Shown here: one piece after another, positions 46,586 to 57,915 of the stretch
How positions within the stretch are numbered: position 1 is the first letter of the stretch
How the letters are laid out: each line of letters starts with the position of its first letter
Source of the DNA: Verticillium longisporum
Lineage: Eukaryota > Ascomycota > Sordariomycetes > Glomerellales > Plectosphaerellaceae
Length of the DNA stretch: 64,000 nucleotides
Assembly: GCA_019188255.1 (NCBI GenBank)
Contig: JAETXT010000004.1
Coordinates: 4,712,001-4,776,000 of the forward strand
Direction: 5' to 3'
Notes under the pieces: generated by a model
What the model was told of the DNA's origin: nothing
Databases searched by the model: none
The model's input: the letters and a program-made list of their open reading frames with translations, nothing else
Program-made: the position numbers and the translations under genes

Positions 46586-47739
46586 ATGTCGAGAGACCCA
46601 ACTGACGTTGAAAGTACCAGACCTCTCAAGGTCCAAATCGGCGTCCGCGACCACTGGGCGGCGGAGACGGGTCCGACTAAGACGTCGCTAAATAAGCTCG
46701 CCAGCGTCCTCGGGCGGGCGGTCGTTGTCGATCCCGAGTGGCAGCTGCTGCTCAACGAGCTCGGCGGAATTTACTCCGATAAGCTCCGGTTTGTGCAGGT
46801 AGTCGCAGGATGTGTCGAGGCATTTGCGAATAGCACGGCGGAGCTGCTTGAGGACGAGGAAGCTCATGAGCAGTGGATAGAGACTCTTCTGGAGAAGACA
46901 AAGACTCAGTCACGGTTGAAACTTTTCCTGGAGGTGCGATTCTGCCTGATGCCAAATTCAACTGTGAGCATTGCTGATCAGCACAGACATCTGGCTCCAA
47001 CGATGTGGCCGTGTCATGGTCGGACCAGAGGTGCGGGTTCATTATCCATCTGCCGAAGAAACAGATCCATTCTTTCTCGGCGCTGTATCCCAAACTTCGC
47101 GGCGATCTTCTCAAATGCTTCACTGCCTCGAGCATCCAAGCTTCCGGTCAGCCTCCCGCCGCTGACGACTGGGCAGGTGTTGAGGTGGACGCCGGTACTG
47201 GAAAGCCGACTGTCCTCGAGGCGCTCGTCCAACAACCGCAGAACCATGTGGGAACTGGCGAACACCTCCCAAACTGGGGATCCCTGCCTCGACCCGACGA
47301 CTTGTTTCTGCAACCGCCCTACTACCTCATCCTTCACGGGAGTGCCAGCCAGATTGAAATCGAATGTAGTCATAGCCCGTCTCTGAAGCTGCTCTCCGAG
47401 TATCTCAAGCGTTGGTGCAGAGTCAATCACAATGACTCGCGATCTGTAACATTTCCCCCCGTTTCCCCAGTTGTTGCCGGTCGTTGAGTGCATACTGACA
47501 ACTCCCCGACTCAGCCACCGGCAGTTAACATTCAGTTGCACCAGTCAGCCTTTGGGTTAAGCGAGATGTTTGACAAGCTTGAGCTCAGTACACAGGACAA
47601 CCACTACACAAACCAGTTCCAGGTGACTTCGCCTATGCTATTGGCTTTGATAGAAGGTGTGCTGGGTTACAAGCTATTGTCGAGCCAAGGGGGAACATGG
47701 AGCTTCCGCCGGGAAACTGAGTTTCTCTCACAGCGGTGA
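46586..47739 (+). CDS. Uncharacterised fungal protein, three exons
   Basis: Exon 1 is 46586-46933 (MSRDPTDVESTRPLKV start) and exon 2 starts at 46987 after GTGCGA..GCACAG. Read straight on, exon 2 stops at 47487. Removing a 45-nt intron 47470-47514 (GTTGTT..CTGAC..CTCAG) takes out that stop and adds 74 residues to 47739, giving 351. Exon 1 contains LASVLGRAVVVDPEWQLLLN and QVVAGCVEAFANSTAELLED, a helical block; exon 2 has WSDQRCGFIIHLPKKQ and PYYLILHGSASQIEI. No known domain, signal or membrane segment. If the last intron is not used the protein is 282 residues. Confidence 0.6.
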
Positions 47740-48299
47740 CCGCATGGGTGTTGTTTTCTCCTCGTTCGCGCCAAACCGCAAGGTGCTCTAGAAAGAAAGG
47801 CAAAGCACAGCTTCCTTGTGCTCTTGAGAAGAATACTTGTTAATGAAGTACACTCAATAGCAAAGTTTAATCTTATTCGATAATAGTAACGTAGGCGACA
47901 AGAGGCATTCGCCAGGCGGTATCAGTAGGTGTAGACTTTGATGCCCAGCTCAAGAGATGAAACCGTGAGCGCGAATGCGCCCATTCACTAAGCGTAGGCT
48001 CCTAGACTTTCTATCACGGTTGGTGGAGCAAATGTGACCAGATCAAAGAAGTTCAGATAGGTGCTGTTTACTAAGACTACCGATTGACTCCTGCAGCGGC
48101 TATATCTTCTCCTTGCTGTCTTCATTTCCGACTCTCCCAAGCTCCTGTCTGCCTCAGTTGTATTCAAGTCTTCCTTATACAGTCGATGGGTAGCAGTGAG
48201 TGGGCGTCTTGCGCCTACACCTTGCTCCCGTGCCTTAATCTGGGCAAGTGGTCGATAAAGCCGGACAGAAATGGCGCTGAGGCGAACAGAATGGACTTT

Positions 48300-50475
48300 C
48301 TAGCAGGCTCCGGCCGGAATCGTAGTGCTTGCGAGACGCCTCCCTCCATTATAAGAGGCACCAGAGCCAAGACCGCGCTTGGCAAAGCCCGTCCACAGCT
48401 CACAGCGGTTGCTGCCACCGGTGAGGATGCGGTCAGCGTCAATGATGGCATCTCTAGCGGAAACGAAAGTCGGATTGCATGGTTGCCTGCCGCCGATGTT
48501 AGTAAAACCACGATGCTGGGAACTGTCAAACTTACAGAGCCATGCCGTCAATCACAAGCTTCATGGCTAGGAATTTGCCGTCGGTTGGGACGCCTGCAGC
48601 ACTGAACTGAGGCCAGGTACCATCGTTCTTGCCGTACTTATCGATGAGGTTCCAGAGGACCTCGTAGAGGATGCTCGCCCACGTGGTACCAATAGCATGA
48701 ACGGCCGTCTGGCTGTTCACTGTGGTGTATGTGTATGGGTTCGTGGTCATCGAAGTTGAGTACTTTACCGGTCGGATTCCAGCAGGGTTGTTGGTGGCCC
48801 AGGCTCCCATAACGTAGTCTGTCGCACGAGTGTCTCCTCGCTTTAGACGGATGGCTGTAGCAAAGAAATCGCTCCACCCTTCGCCCATGCCGCCGGACTC
48901 AAGGGAGTTGAGGCAGCCGGCATTTGCAGGCCCACCAGTCAGACGGTTTGAGACTAATCATCTAAGTATATGCACATCTTATAGTAGTCGATTTGTATTC
49001 ACTTACCTCCATGGGCGTATTCGTGGATGACGATGCCTGCTTCGAAGCTGGCGTCCCTGCGAGGGGTTGAGGAGGTGAAGAGGTACATCCTCATCCGGCC
49101 CGGCTGGCCATCAGCAGGGGAGGCAAAGTTGGCATTGTTGGTTCCCGAGCCGTCTTGGGTGTTGAGGATGACAAAATCAGCGCCTCTGCCTCCCTGGCCA
49201 TTATTGTTGTTCTCAAAGTTTCTAGCCGCCTCGGTGAAGCCTAGTAGGTACAAGAGGTCATGGAAGATGTTGGAGGTGTAGAACAGCTGGGTAATAGATG
49301 CATCGGCGTAGGCAGATGGGGTCGCCATGCTAGTTGAGTACTGGAAATCGAAGTTCAGATTCGTGCGGGTGGGGCGGTAGTTGTTGAGATACGCTGTTCC
49401 GCCGCTGGGGTTTGACTGAGCAATTGCGTTGTTGCCCCTCGTCGTCGTGTAGTTGGTGGTTCCGTCGCTGTGGTAGGCAAACTCGGACGCCTTTGAGTTC
49501 CATGGATCCGTTATCAACTGGCGAGATCCCTCGCTAGGATCATTCACACCCCACGGGCTGCTGAGGTCAGAACCGAGAAGAGCATGCAGAGGTGCAACAT
49601 GTGTTGCTGAGAAAAATGTCAAACTGATGAAGAGAAGAGGAGAACTCACTAGACGTTATAGGTCGCAAGATCTGACACGTAGTCAACAATGCCATGAATG
49701 TCTTCGCCAGTTTTGGCGTCGATGTACGACAGCAACCAGTTGACCATGATGTCAGTCTCAACCCGCTAGGTCAAACCAAGCGACCCATCCTTTTGGGCAA
49801 TGTTGCCCAACTTGGCGTTGGGGTCAGACACGGCGCCATCGGTGCCAGTGAGAGTGTAAGTCTCTTGTCCTTCCTTCGGCTCTGCAGATGCACTGGAGGC
49901 CTCAATGGGTAGACCGAGGATCTCGGTAGTTTTCTGAAGAGCGAGAACGGGGTCGTTGAAGTCTCGTTTTTTCAACGGCTCCTCCTCGGGAATCTCGCCA
50001 GAGAAGAAACTGTTGCCGAAGGAAAAGACTTCACCGTTGCTGTCAACCTATGTCATGTTAGTCCCCGCACGGAAAATTATAATCACACTTGAAAACGCGA
50101 AAGACCTACGTTCACGTTGAAATCGGCATTATCAATGTCGATGCCGTGGACGGTTTGCTTGAAGTTGACATGGGCAACTCCATTGGCTCCCACGTAATGA
50201 TCAGAGACAACCCTGAAGGTGACGCCGGGCACAGTAGCTTTGACGAGTTCAGTGGCAGTCTCAACGTATGTAGCCCGCTTGCTAAGGGTCATGATTGGGT
50301 CAGAGGCAGTTTCTGTAGCGTTGACGTATTCTGACAGAAGGGGTAGCCGGAAAGCCTCGACGTCAACACCTCTCCGGGCGAGATGGGGCTGATGGGCGGT
50401 TGGATGAGCAAACACCCGGGAACTAGGCCCAAGCAAGCCTGTTAGCACGAGAGATCTGATGGCACCCATGATCAT
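48300..50475 (-). pseudogene. Fungalysin (M36 secreted metalloprotease) with one premature stop
   Basis: Five exons: 50475-50110, 50047-49650, 49560-49007, 48953-48536 and 48486-48300. All four introns are GT..AG and all junctions are in frame. The signal peptide ([16 protein letters not shown]) is followed by the FTP-type propeptide ([17 protein letters not shown]) and the mature protease, starting near the SPWGVNDP region. It has the zinc motif HEYAH (IVIHEYAHG), the third ligand block [14 protein letters not shown], and the C-terminal Cys pair. M36 enzymes degrade extracellular protein and are used in pathogenesis. A TAG at 49766-49768 replaces the Trp expected between GLT and RVETD, cutting the protein before the catalytic domain. 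Otherwise the gene looks intact, so the loss is recent. Confidence 0.9.
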
Positions 50476-52590
50476 AACGATGACAGAAATAAGTCTGGAG
50501 ATCCTTGTGATAAGTCGAGAGCTAATGAACTCTAGATCAAGCCCATCAGAATCGTGGGAATTCTGCGAGTGAAATAGATGGCGATACGAGCTCCTCGTTC
50601 ACAGTTCGTACCTCGCGACAACGACTTCATGTACCGGCTTTGATCGAGCTTCCTATTCAAGTCTTCGACTCCGTCCTACATCTCATGATGTAGTCTCTGG
50701 GGTTCGTCGAGGTCACTTTCCCTATTGAGTGCATGTAGCGAAATCCCTCTCCCAAAGCAAAGTCGTGACATGGCATCATTGTGGAAATCCACTCTTCTTC
50801 TGCGCATTACGGTCATGGGGCACGCTGGTTGTAATCATGTCGCTGCTCCTGCTGCTCTGTCACTGTTGTGTGAGTACGTAAAAGGAAGGTGGCCACATCT
50901 CGATACGCCGAGGTTGCATCCGCGATTAGTTCACCAAAATCGCCATGCAGCAAAGTTTGACTCCGGTAGATCACGTTGATCTCCACAAGACGTCTTGTGA
51001 CTAAGCTCCCAGCTGTGCTGAACATCCTCCTCAAAGGGTTTAACGTGGGCTACTATAACAGCACTCTCAATAATCAGCTCCTTCGGACTTATCGTCCGAA
51101 AGTAAGCTGCCGTATGGCGCAACAGCGAAAGCCACAGTTGGGGCTTCCGGGAGTAATTTTCAGTTGATTGTACTGAACGTACATTAACTCGCGAAATGTG
51201 ATGATCCTAAGGAGGGTCAATTCCGACTAACAAAGACATCACATGAGGTGCTCATGTAACCCGAGTCGTAATCTCAACTGCCTCTTAAGGTCGGTTGGTT
51301 ACAATCAAGCATGAAAGCGGGGACGTAGGCCTTTATGTCGTGACTAACTTGGTGCCGAATATCGACTGCTATGCTTGCGAGAGACCTGCCTAAAGCGGGT
51401 TGGCTGCCGACGCGGGATTTACAAAGCTTATCATTTCGGGGTCTATGCCGGCCGGCGTCAGCGCAGCCTCATCGGACCTCATCACCGTCACAGATTTCAA
51501 AAGAATGTGACCGAGGCACCCAGCCAAGATCGTCCGCAGAGGCGGCCATTAACAACGAAACCTTTACTCGCGGGATGGCCGATATCAAGCACACGTTATC
51601 CTTGGATCTAATCGTCAATCAAATTTGCGACTAATAATGGGAATCGCCTTCGACAAGTCTCATGCTAGTTCTTGGCAAGTTTAAAGAATACTCGTACGGA
51701 CTTTAGGATACTTATCTTTAGAGGGTAGAGCTTTACACTAGGTATTGAATTTGAGCCAGAAGAGGAAAAAGAGATCATCGGAGAATTACTGCAATAGCTG
51801 TTCTGGAACTCGATTCGCCGCCGACTACACACTATCGTGGACTTATGAGATGGACGAAGTGGATGAGGTGAAGGAGGTGGATGAGAAGTGAATGTGTATT
51901 AGCATACTCGACGACGTGCAGCAATGTAGCACCCGTCTTATCTTATCACTGTAGATTCATCGTTTTGATCCTTTAGTGATCGACCGTCGCTACTAAAAGC
52001 CATTAAATACGTCAATATAGTTAAAGAACTAGGAATGTGCCTCGGAGTTAATCATATGTATTGTTGCGAGAAAACAAACGGACGGGAATGTGAGGAGATT
52101 GTTCTGGTGCTAACGTTTATTTTTATATTTTCTCGCGATACCCCAGCTTTCGGCCCCTACCCACCTGCCCTTCGAAGGTACCCTCCCATGCGCCGCCTAT
52201 TGTGCCTGTAATTGTGTTTGCAATGTTTGTTAGGAGCTGCTACTAACGTGATCTTACGTTAATGAACAGATTCCTCATAAGCACCTACGCTGTAAGACAT
52301 TAGACTCGCTAGAAAGCCCGGCATGGAGTTTGTTGCGGGAGCCTCTACGCAAGGGCCAAACAAAAATACCTGCTACAGGCGCTTTTGGGTTGAGAGAGGT
52401 GAGAGGCCAAGAACGAGAGCAACCAGAGTATTGGAGTTGCTGGCTTTTGTGTCCGGCGTTTGAGACAGCGAAACCAGCGGGCGCGAAGCCGAAGATGGTT
52501 CGAAGCCTAAGGTGGGCCTGAGCTCGGCTCCTTCAACGATGAATCCTAAGAGATAACACTAACTATCCTCACTATTGCAGGGATTTGTTT
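50476..52590. other. Intergenic, nothing recognised
   Basis: 2.1 kb between the fungalysin and the AT-rich block. Short frames only, with composition drifting toward AT after about 51650. No gene, RNA or element end could be supported. Confidence 0.45.
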
Positions 52591-53537
52591 ATACGACCTT
52601 GTTGCGAGTTCTATTCCTTAAGCTCCTACCGGGCAAAGTCTTAGGACCAAGTAGAGGCCGGGTATTAAGGAGTCTTATGCAACGAGTAAAGGGATTAACT
52701 ATTAGTCTCTTAGGGGTCTCTAGGAAGATAGAATAATCGATGCCCTTCTCTAAATCTTAGTCCGTTAACCTTTCTTATAACTATTCCCTTACTATACTTA
52801 GTCCTCTCTTCTTAATTCCTACGATTAAATAATAGGCGATCCCCTATTAGTCTTATACCTCCCTTAAGTCCTAATATAACGCCCTATCTCTCTCTTTACT
52901 TCGTCCTAAAGTATAATATAATATTTAAATTAAAGGTCCTTATTAAGTTCTAGGTAGTTCTCTCTTAAGCTATTTAGTATTATCTAATCTAATAACGTTT
53001 ATATATTCTAGGTTTCTATCTAGTTCTTAAATATCTATTTTAATAAGTACCTCCTATTAATTAGCTAGGGTTTCTAGGTTAATTCTTTATTATCTAATAG
53101 CTATAGTTTAGTACTTCTATATATCTTTCTTCTCGTCTTAGTTTTACTTTTTATTCTTCTATTATTCTTATTTAGTAATTTAATAGTTCTCTTCTATAGC
53201 TAATTAGTAGATAATAATTTATTAATATAGTCTTACTATTCTAATATTCTTCTATTCTCCTTCTTTATCTTAGTTCTATTTAATTATTCTTATATTATTC
53301 TATTCTTAAATAATAATCTAATAGGCTTCTTTTATAATTAATTAATAATTACTCGCCTTTTAATATAGATTTATTAATCTATTAAACTTCGTTCTTTCCT
53401 TTCTTATTATTTAAACTTAATAAATAACTATTATTCTAGGATAGCCTATTATAGGTTTCTAGTATATCTATAGGAGGATTTTCTAATTATTATTTCTATT
53501 TTTTCTTCTTTTTTAATAATAATAATAATAATAATAA
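52591..53537. mobile_element. RIPped relic, family unassigned
   Basis: Abrupt change to TpA-rich DNA almost free of CpA/TpG, with stops in every frame. It is the left-hand neighbour of pogo element 2. On the minus strand some stretches read like a protein (LEYINVIRLDN), but I cannot name the family. It may be part of the gypsy element to the right, interrupted by the pogo insertion. Confidence 0.6.
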
Positions 53538-53539
53538 TA
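53514..53539 (+). repeat. (TAA)n microsatellite
   Basis: About nine TAA units; the last TA is the target dinucleotide of pogo element 2. Confidence 0.85.
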
Positions 53540-53585
53540 ACGTAATCCACAAGCGAGTGGTTCACCCAAGCGAGTGGTTCACTTC
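53540..53585 (+). repeat. Left terminal inverted repeat of pogo element 2
   Basis: 46 bp, inverse of 55353-55398, containing two 15-nt direct repeats. Confidence 0.93.
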
Positions 53586-53637
53586 GCCCGGGCCCACGAC
53601 CTACACCTGAATTCTACAGATTCCACCTCCGCCCGCG

Positions 53638-55291
53638 ATGGAGACTCTTTCAAAAGAAGGTCAATTATTCCTTGCTATCCAAGCTATGGACAATGACCCG
53701 AACCTAAGCGCCCGGAGTGCTGCGAGGATCTACACCGTCCCCTTAACGACGCTCCTCCGACGCCAGAAGGGCAAACCCTCCCGACGCGAAAGCCCGCCCA
53801 ATTCTGCCAAATTAACAGTACTAGAAGAGAAAACTATTGTCGAATATATCCTTGACCTAGATGCGCGATCTTACCCTCCCCGGTTGGGTGAGGTCGGAGA
53901 TATGGCGAATCGCCTGCTTGCCGACCGTGACGCGCCACGCGTCGGGAAGAACTGGGCCGCAAACTTCGTCAAACGGCAACCAGAGCTCCGGACGCGTTTC
54001 TTTCGCAAGTACGACTACAAGAGGGCCCAATGCGAAGATCCGGACGCGATAAACGCGTGGTTCCGCCTCGTGCATAACATGATCGCCAAGTACGGCATCC
54101 AAGAGGCTGACATGTACAACTTTGACGAGACCGGCTTCCAGATGGGCGTTATCGCCAACGGAATGGTCGTGACCAGTTCGGAAAGACGGTCCAATGTGAA
54201 GATGAGGCAGCCAGGCAACCGGGAATGGGTTACGGTGATCCAGGGCGTTGGCGCGTTGGGTTTCTCCGTCCCGCCGTTCATCGTGGTTTCGGGCAAGTAC
54301 CACCTCTCGAGCTGGTACCAGGACGACGCGATTTCTCGCGACTGGAGAATCGCAACATCTCCAAACGGCTGGACGACGAATGATATTGGTCTGGAATGGA
54401 TTCGGCATTTTGACAGGCATACAAAGTCCCGTACTTCGGGCGGTTATCGCCTACTGATCCTGGATGGCCACGAAAGTCACCACTCGGTCGACTTCGAACT
54501 CTACTGCAAGGAGAACAACATCATCACACTCTGTATGCCTCCTCATTCGTCACATCTACTCCAGCCTCTCGATGTTGGGTGTTTTGGCCCACTAAAGAAA
54601 GCATACGGTCGGCAAATCGAGGATAGGATGAGGGCGGGTACAACGCACATCAGCAAAGAGGACTTCTTCCCGGCGTTTTCGGCTGCATTTCAGCAAGCAA
54701 TGACAGAAAAACATCCAGGGAGGCTTTCGAGGAGCGGGGCTTGTCCCCCATAACCCGGAAACAGTCCTGTCAAAGCTGGATGTGAGGTTGAGGACGACGA
54801 CGCCTCCGGGGACGTCCCACGGGGAGCGTGATTCTTGGGTCTCTAAGACGCCCACTAACCTGCTCGAGGCAGGTTCCCAGACTGACTTCATCAAAGGGCG
54901 AATCTCACGCCACCAGGGAAGCTCCCCAACGTCAATTTTAGATGCTGTTGACTATCTTGCGAAGGGGACGCGGGGTGTTATGCACCAGATCGCTCTTTTG
55001 AAGTCAGAGGTTATGATCCTTCGAGAGGAAAATGCTACACTAAGCCGACGCCGGAGGGCCAAAAAGCTACGTCTCCGGGAAGGAGGAAGCATGGCTGTAG
55101 GCGAGGGACAGGACAAGATTGCTCAGAAGGAAGTAGATATCCAGATAAAAGAGGAAACGCTGCAGAACCCGGGTCCCGCGTCGTGGTCCCAGCCGAAGAA
55201 ACGATGCTGTAGCGTATGCGGGAAGACCGGCCACAACGCGAGAACTTGTCAGGTAGCTATCTCATCGTCTGCAAAAGACGAGGAGGAGTGA
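53638..55291 (+). pseudogene. pogo transposase, frame broken before the C-terminal domain
   Basis: From METLSKEGQLFLAIQ: the same domain order as in element 1, with psq-type helix-turn-helix, CENP-B/Tc5 DNA-binding domain, and DDE_1 with D163, D276 and D312. The first frame ends at 54753 after TEKHPGRLSRS. A shift at a run of five A (54707-54711) reaches the frame NIQGGFRGAGLVPHNPE, which continues through SKLDVRLRTTTPP, a helical region and a CCHC knuckle (CSVCGKTGHNARTC) to 55291. All catalytic residues precede the break; the knuckle and coiled coil lie after it. Confidence 0.9.
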
Positions 55292-55352
55292 TTTTAATTG
55301 ATTTACGGCGTTTGGGTTGAGGTTTTCCTCGGAATGTTTGTCGGGTCGGGGT

Positions 55353-55398
55353 GAAGTGAACCACTCGCATGGGTGAACCACTCGCTTGTGGATTACGT
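55353..55398 (-). repeat. Right terminal inverted repeat of pogo element 2
   Basis: Inverse of 53540-53585; the inner direct repeat differs by one base (ATGCGAG for AAGCGAG). Confidence 0.93.
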
Positions 55399-55400
55399 TA

Positions 55401-57628
55401 TTCCTCCCCTCTTTAATACTATTTTTATATCTTTTATAATAATCCCTTAACGATTAGCTATTATATAATTATTAATTAAATATAGTTCTTAGATCGATTC
55501 TAGTTTTCTAATTCTTTAATAAGAATAATTTATAAATTTATTAATATCTATTTATTAATTACTTATTAATTAAAAGTAGTAATACTATTATTTAAATAAT
55601 TTCCTATTCGTAAATTATTTTTAATATTTCCTTTACGATTTAATAGCTAATTAGCTATAGAGTAATAGCTCCTCTTCCTCTTAACCCTCGCTAGGAGCCC
55701 GGATAGGTATACTCCGCTAGAGACCTATTATACTTCTATTATTATAATTATATATATAAGTAATTTAATCCTATTATAAATAGGGAATACCCTTATTATA
55801 AGGAGGATATTAGTAAATTAGCTATTATCTAGTAGTTAATTATTAGCTAATCGTTTATATAGCTAGTTCTATTAAATACTCCTATTATAGAGTAGCCTAA
55901 GGAGGTAAGCTATACTTTACTATAAATTACCCCCCTTTTATCCCCCTATTATCTAATAGCTAATCCTTTATAAGTACCTATTAAGTATTAGGCTACTATA
56001 TATACCCTTAAATTAACTATTAAGGTTATAGCTAAGAATAGCTATATTAATATCTTTAAAGTAAATAGTACTTATTTACTAAATACTTATTATTTAAATA
56101 TTAATAGGTTTCTTTTAATTAATTTCGATATAGCTAAGACTACTAGCTAGAAGGCCCTTTAAAAGGGCAAAAACGATAAAGCATTAAGCGCTAAGAAGCG
56201 TACTATTACCGATTAATAGAAGGCTAGCGAATACTCTACTTATTACCTCGCTATTACCGATTATTTCGCTTAAGCTACCGAGCACTCTATTACTATTATT
56301 AAGGTCTCCGCTACTACCCTATAATAGATTACTAGTTCTCTTACTAAGCTAGTTACTATCTAGTCCGAGATCTAGGAGAATTATATTCTAATCGTAAATC
56401 GTTTATTAATTATTTACTATTTACTTATTAATAATCTATTAGAATTATAATATTCTTATTAGCGCTATTAATAATAAGGAGGATAATAAGAACTAAGAAG
56501 GTAATAGCGAAATAATAGCTTAAGAACTATTAATAGTCCGCTAGTACTCCTTTATTCATTTAATTTTTTCTTTTACTTTTTTTTTTATTATTATTCTCTT
56601 TTAAGAATAAAGCCAGGGGCTAGATTACCCTTTAAATATTAATTAAATTATTATTAATCTATTATTATTCTTTCTTATAATTATTTATATATTTTAATAA
56701 AGTCGTTTATTATATTTCGCTATAATTCTTATAAATTCTCGCTTTCTAAGTATTCTTCCTATTTAATAAAGTATTACCGATTATATAATAGTCCCCTATA
56801 ATTAATTATTCTCTCGACTATATATATATCTTCTATTCCTATAGCTAGTAGTACTTTATTAACCTATAATTAAGGTAATAATTAGTTTTCTCTATTTTTC
56901 TAATTTTCTAAGTATAATATATAGAATATATTATATACTTTATAACTAAAGGGTAGCTATAGCTTATATACTAGACTATAGCTATTTATCTTCTTAATAA
57001 TTCTAAATAGTTCGAAGTATTTATTAGATAGCTTCTTATTAGGTCTCTATTATTTAATCGTTCTCGTAGAGAGGAGAACTAGGTCTCCTATTTTATATTC
57101 TTTCCGAATTCTTCCTTAATTATAATAGCAGGCCTAATATCTACTATTAATCTCTAAGAGTCTATAGATTATCTTTCTCTTAATTATCTATTAAGCTATT
57201 TATAGTTCTACTATCTCTAAGTTCCCTTATCGTTATATAGCTCGGCCTAGGTCCTCTAGTCTAGCTAGGTTATATCCTATTAATACTTCTACTAGTAATT
57301 ATTAGATTATTATATAGAATAATATATTATATATAAATTCCGCTATAAGGAGTAGGGAAATCTAGTCTATTTATTTATAATTATAGAATATTCTAAAATA
57401 ATATTCTAGGTTCTAATTCTATTATTTTATTTAGCTATTAATCTATAAATAAAAGGCTATTAAGAGTCGTCTCTTTATTCCTATTATTTTATATAAAATC
57501 GTCTAAAACTTATTAATAAATAATAACCCTCTATCTAAGATTATACCTTTTAGGAAGCTATATCTCTTAAATATATAGTTTTATAATATAATTACTAGAC
57601 CGGCTATTATAAGTCTATTATTAATTAG
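55401..57628 (-). mobile_element. RIPped Ty3/gypsy retrotransposon relic
   Basis: Read on the minus strand, 57540-56980 shows the end of a gypsy integrase through the stops: a DRGLLFINKF block (normally SDRG.QF), GIKRRLLIAFYL (normally GI..LSTAYHPQTDGQ), and YKIGDLVLLSTRTIKYR (normally YKVGDLVWLSTRN), which precedes the C-terminal or chromodomain part. The reverse transcriptase would lie to the right, but copia copy 2 begins at 57629, so only the 3' part remains. 55401-56600 is AT-rich, presumably its 3' end and LTR, with an insertion of unknown origin near 56200-56500. Confidence 0.65.
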
Positions 57629-57915
57629 TATTAAACTAATATTAGGGGATTCCCTAGGGCGGTGATCTCGGTAGGGGATTACCGATATAGTAATCACCAT
57701 AGCTGGGATTCACAGCTCTCAGGAGCACGTGAATCATAGCTTATATAATCGGTAAATCAGATAGGTATATCTAACTTACGTAGGTAGTAGTAATTCAGAG
57801 AGAGATCATCAACTACATTATAAGACTTATATTACCTACCCTACCTATTCAGAGCTCTCAAGCACAGCTAAAGCAATGAAACGGGGTTCATATAAGCAGT
57901 GAAGCCCTCTTAATA
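57629..57915 (+). repeat. 5' LTR of copia copy 2
   Basis: 287 bp collinear with 25676-25964 in copy 1, starting TATTAAACTAATATTAGG and ending CTTAATA (RIPped CTCAACA). The internal domain begins directly after it. Confidence 0.85.

Larger units (their letters stand above)
53540..55398 (+). mobile_element. pogo/Fot1-type DNA transposon 2, complete ends
   Basis: 1859 bp with 46-bp terminal inverted repeats (53540-53585, 55353-55398, two mismatches at most) and TA on both sides (53538-53539, 55399-55400). The tip ACGTAATCCAC is followed by two copies of AAGCGAGTGGTTCAC at a 17-bp period. Composition is normal inside an otherwise RIPped region, so insertion followed RIP. It is a different family from element 1 (different repeat core; transposases clearly diverged) but the same size and plan. 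Confidence 0.95.
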
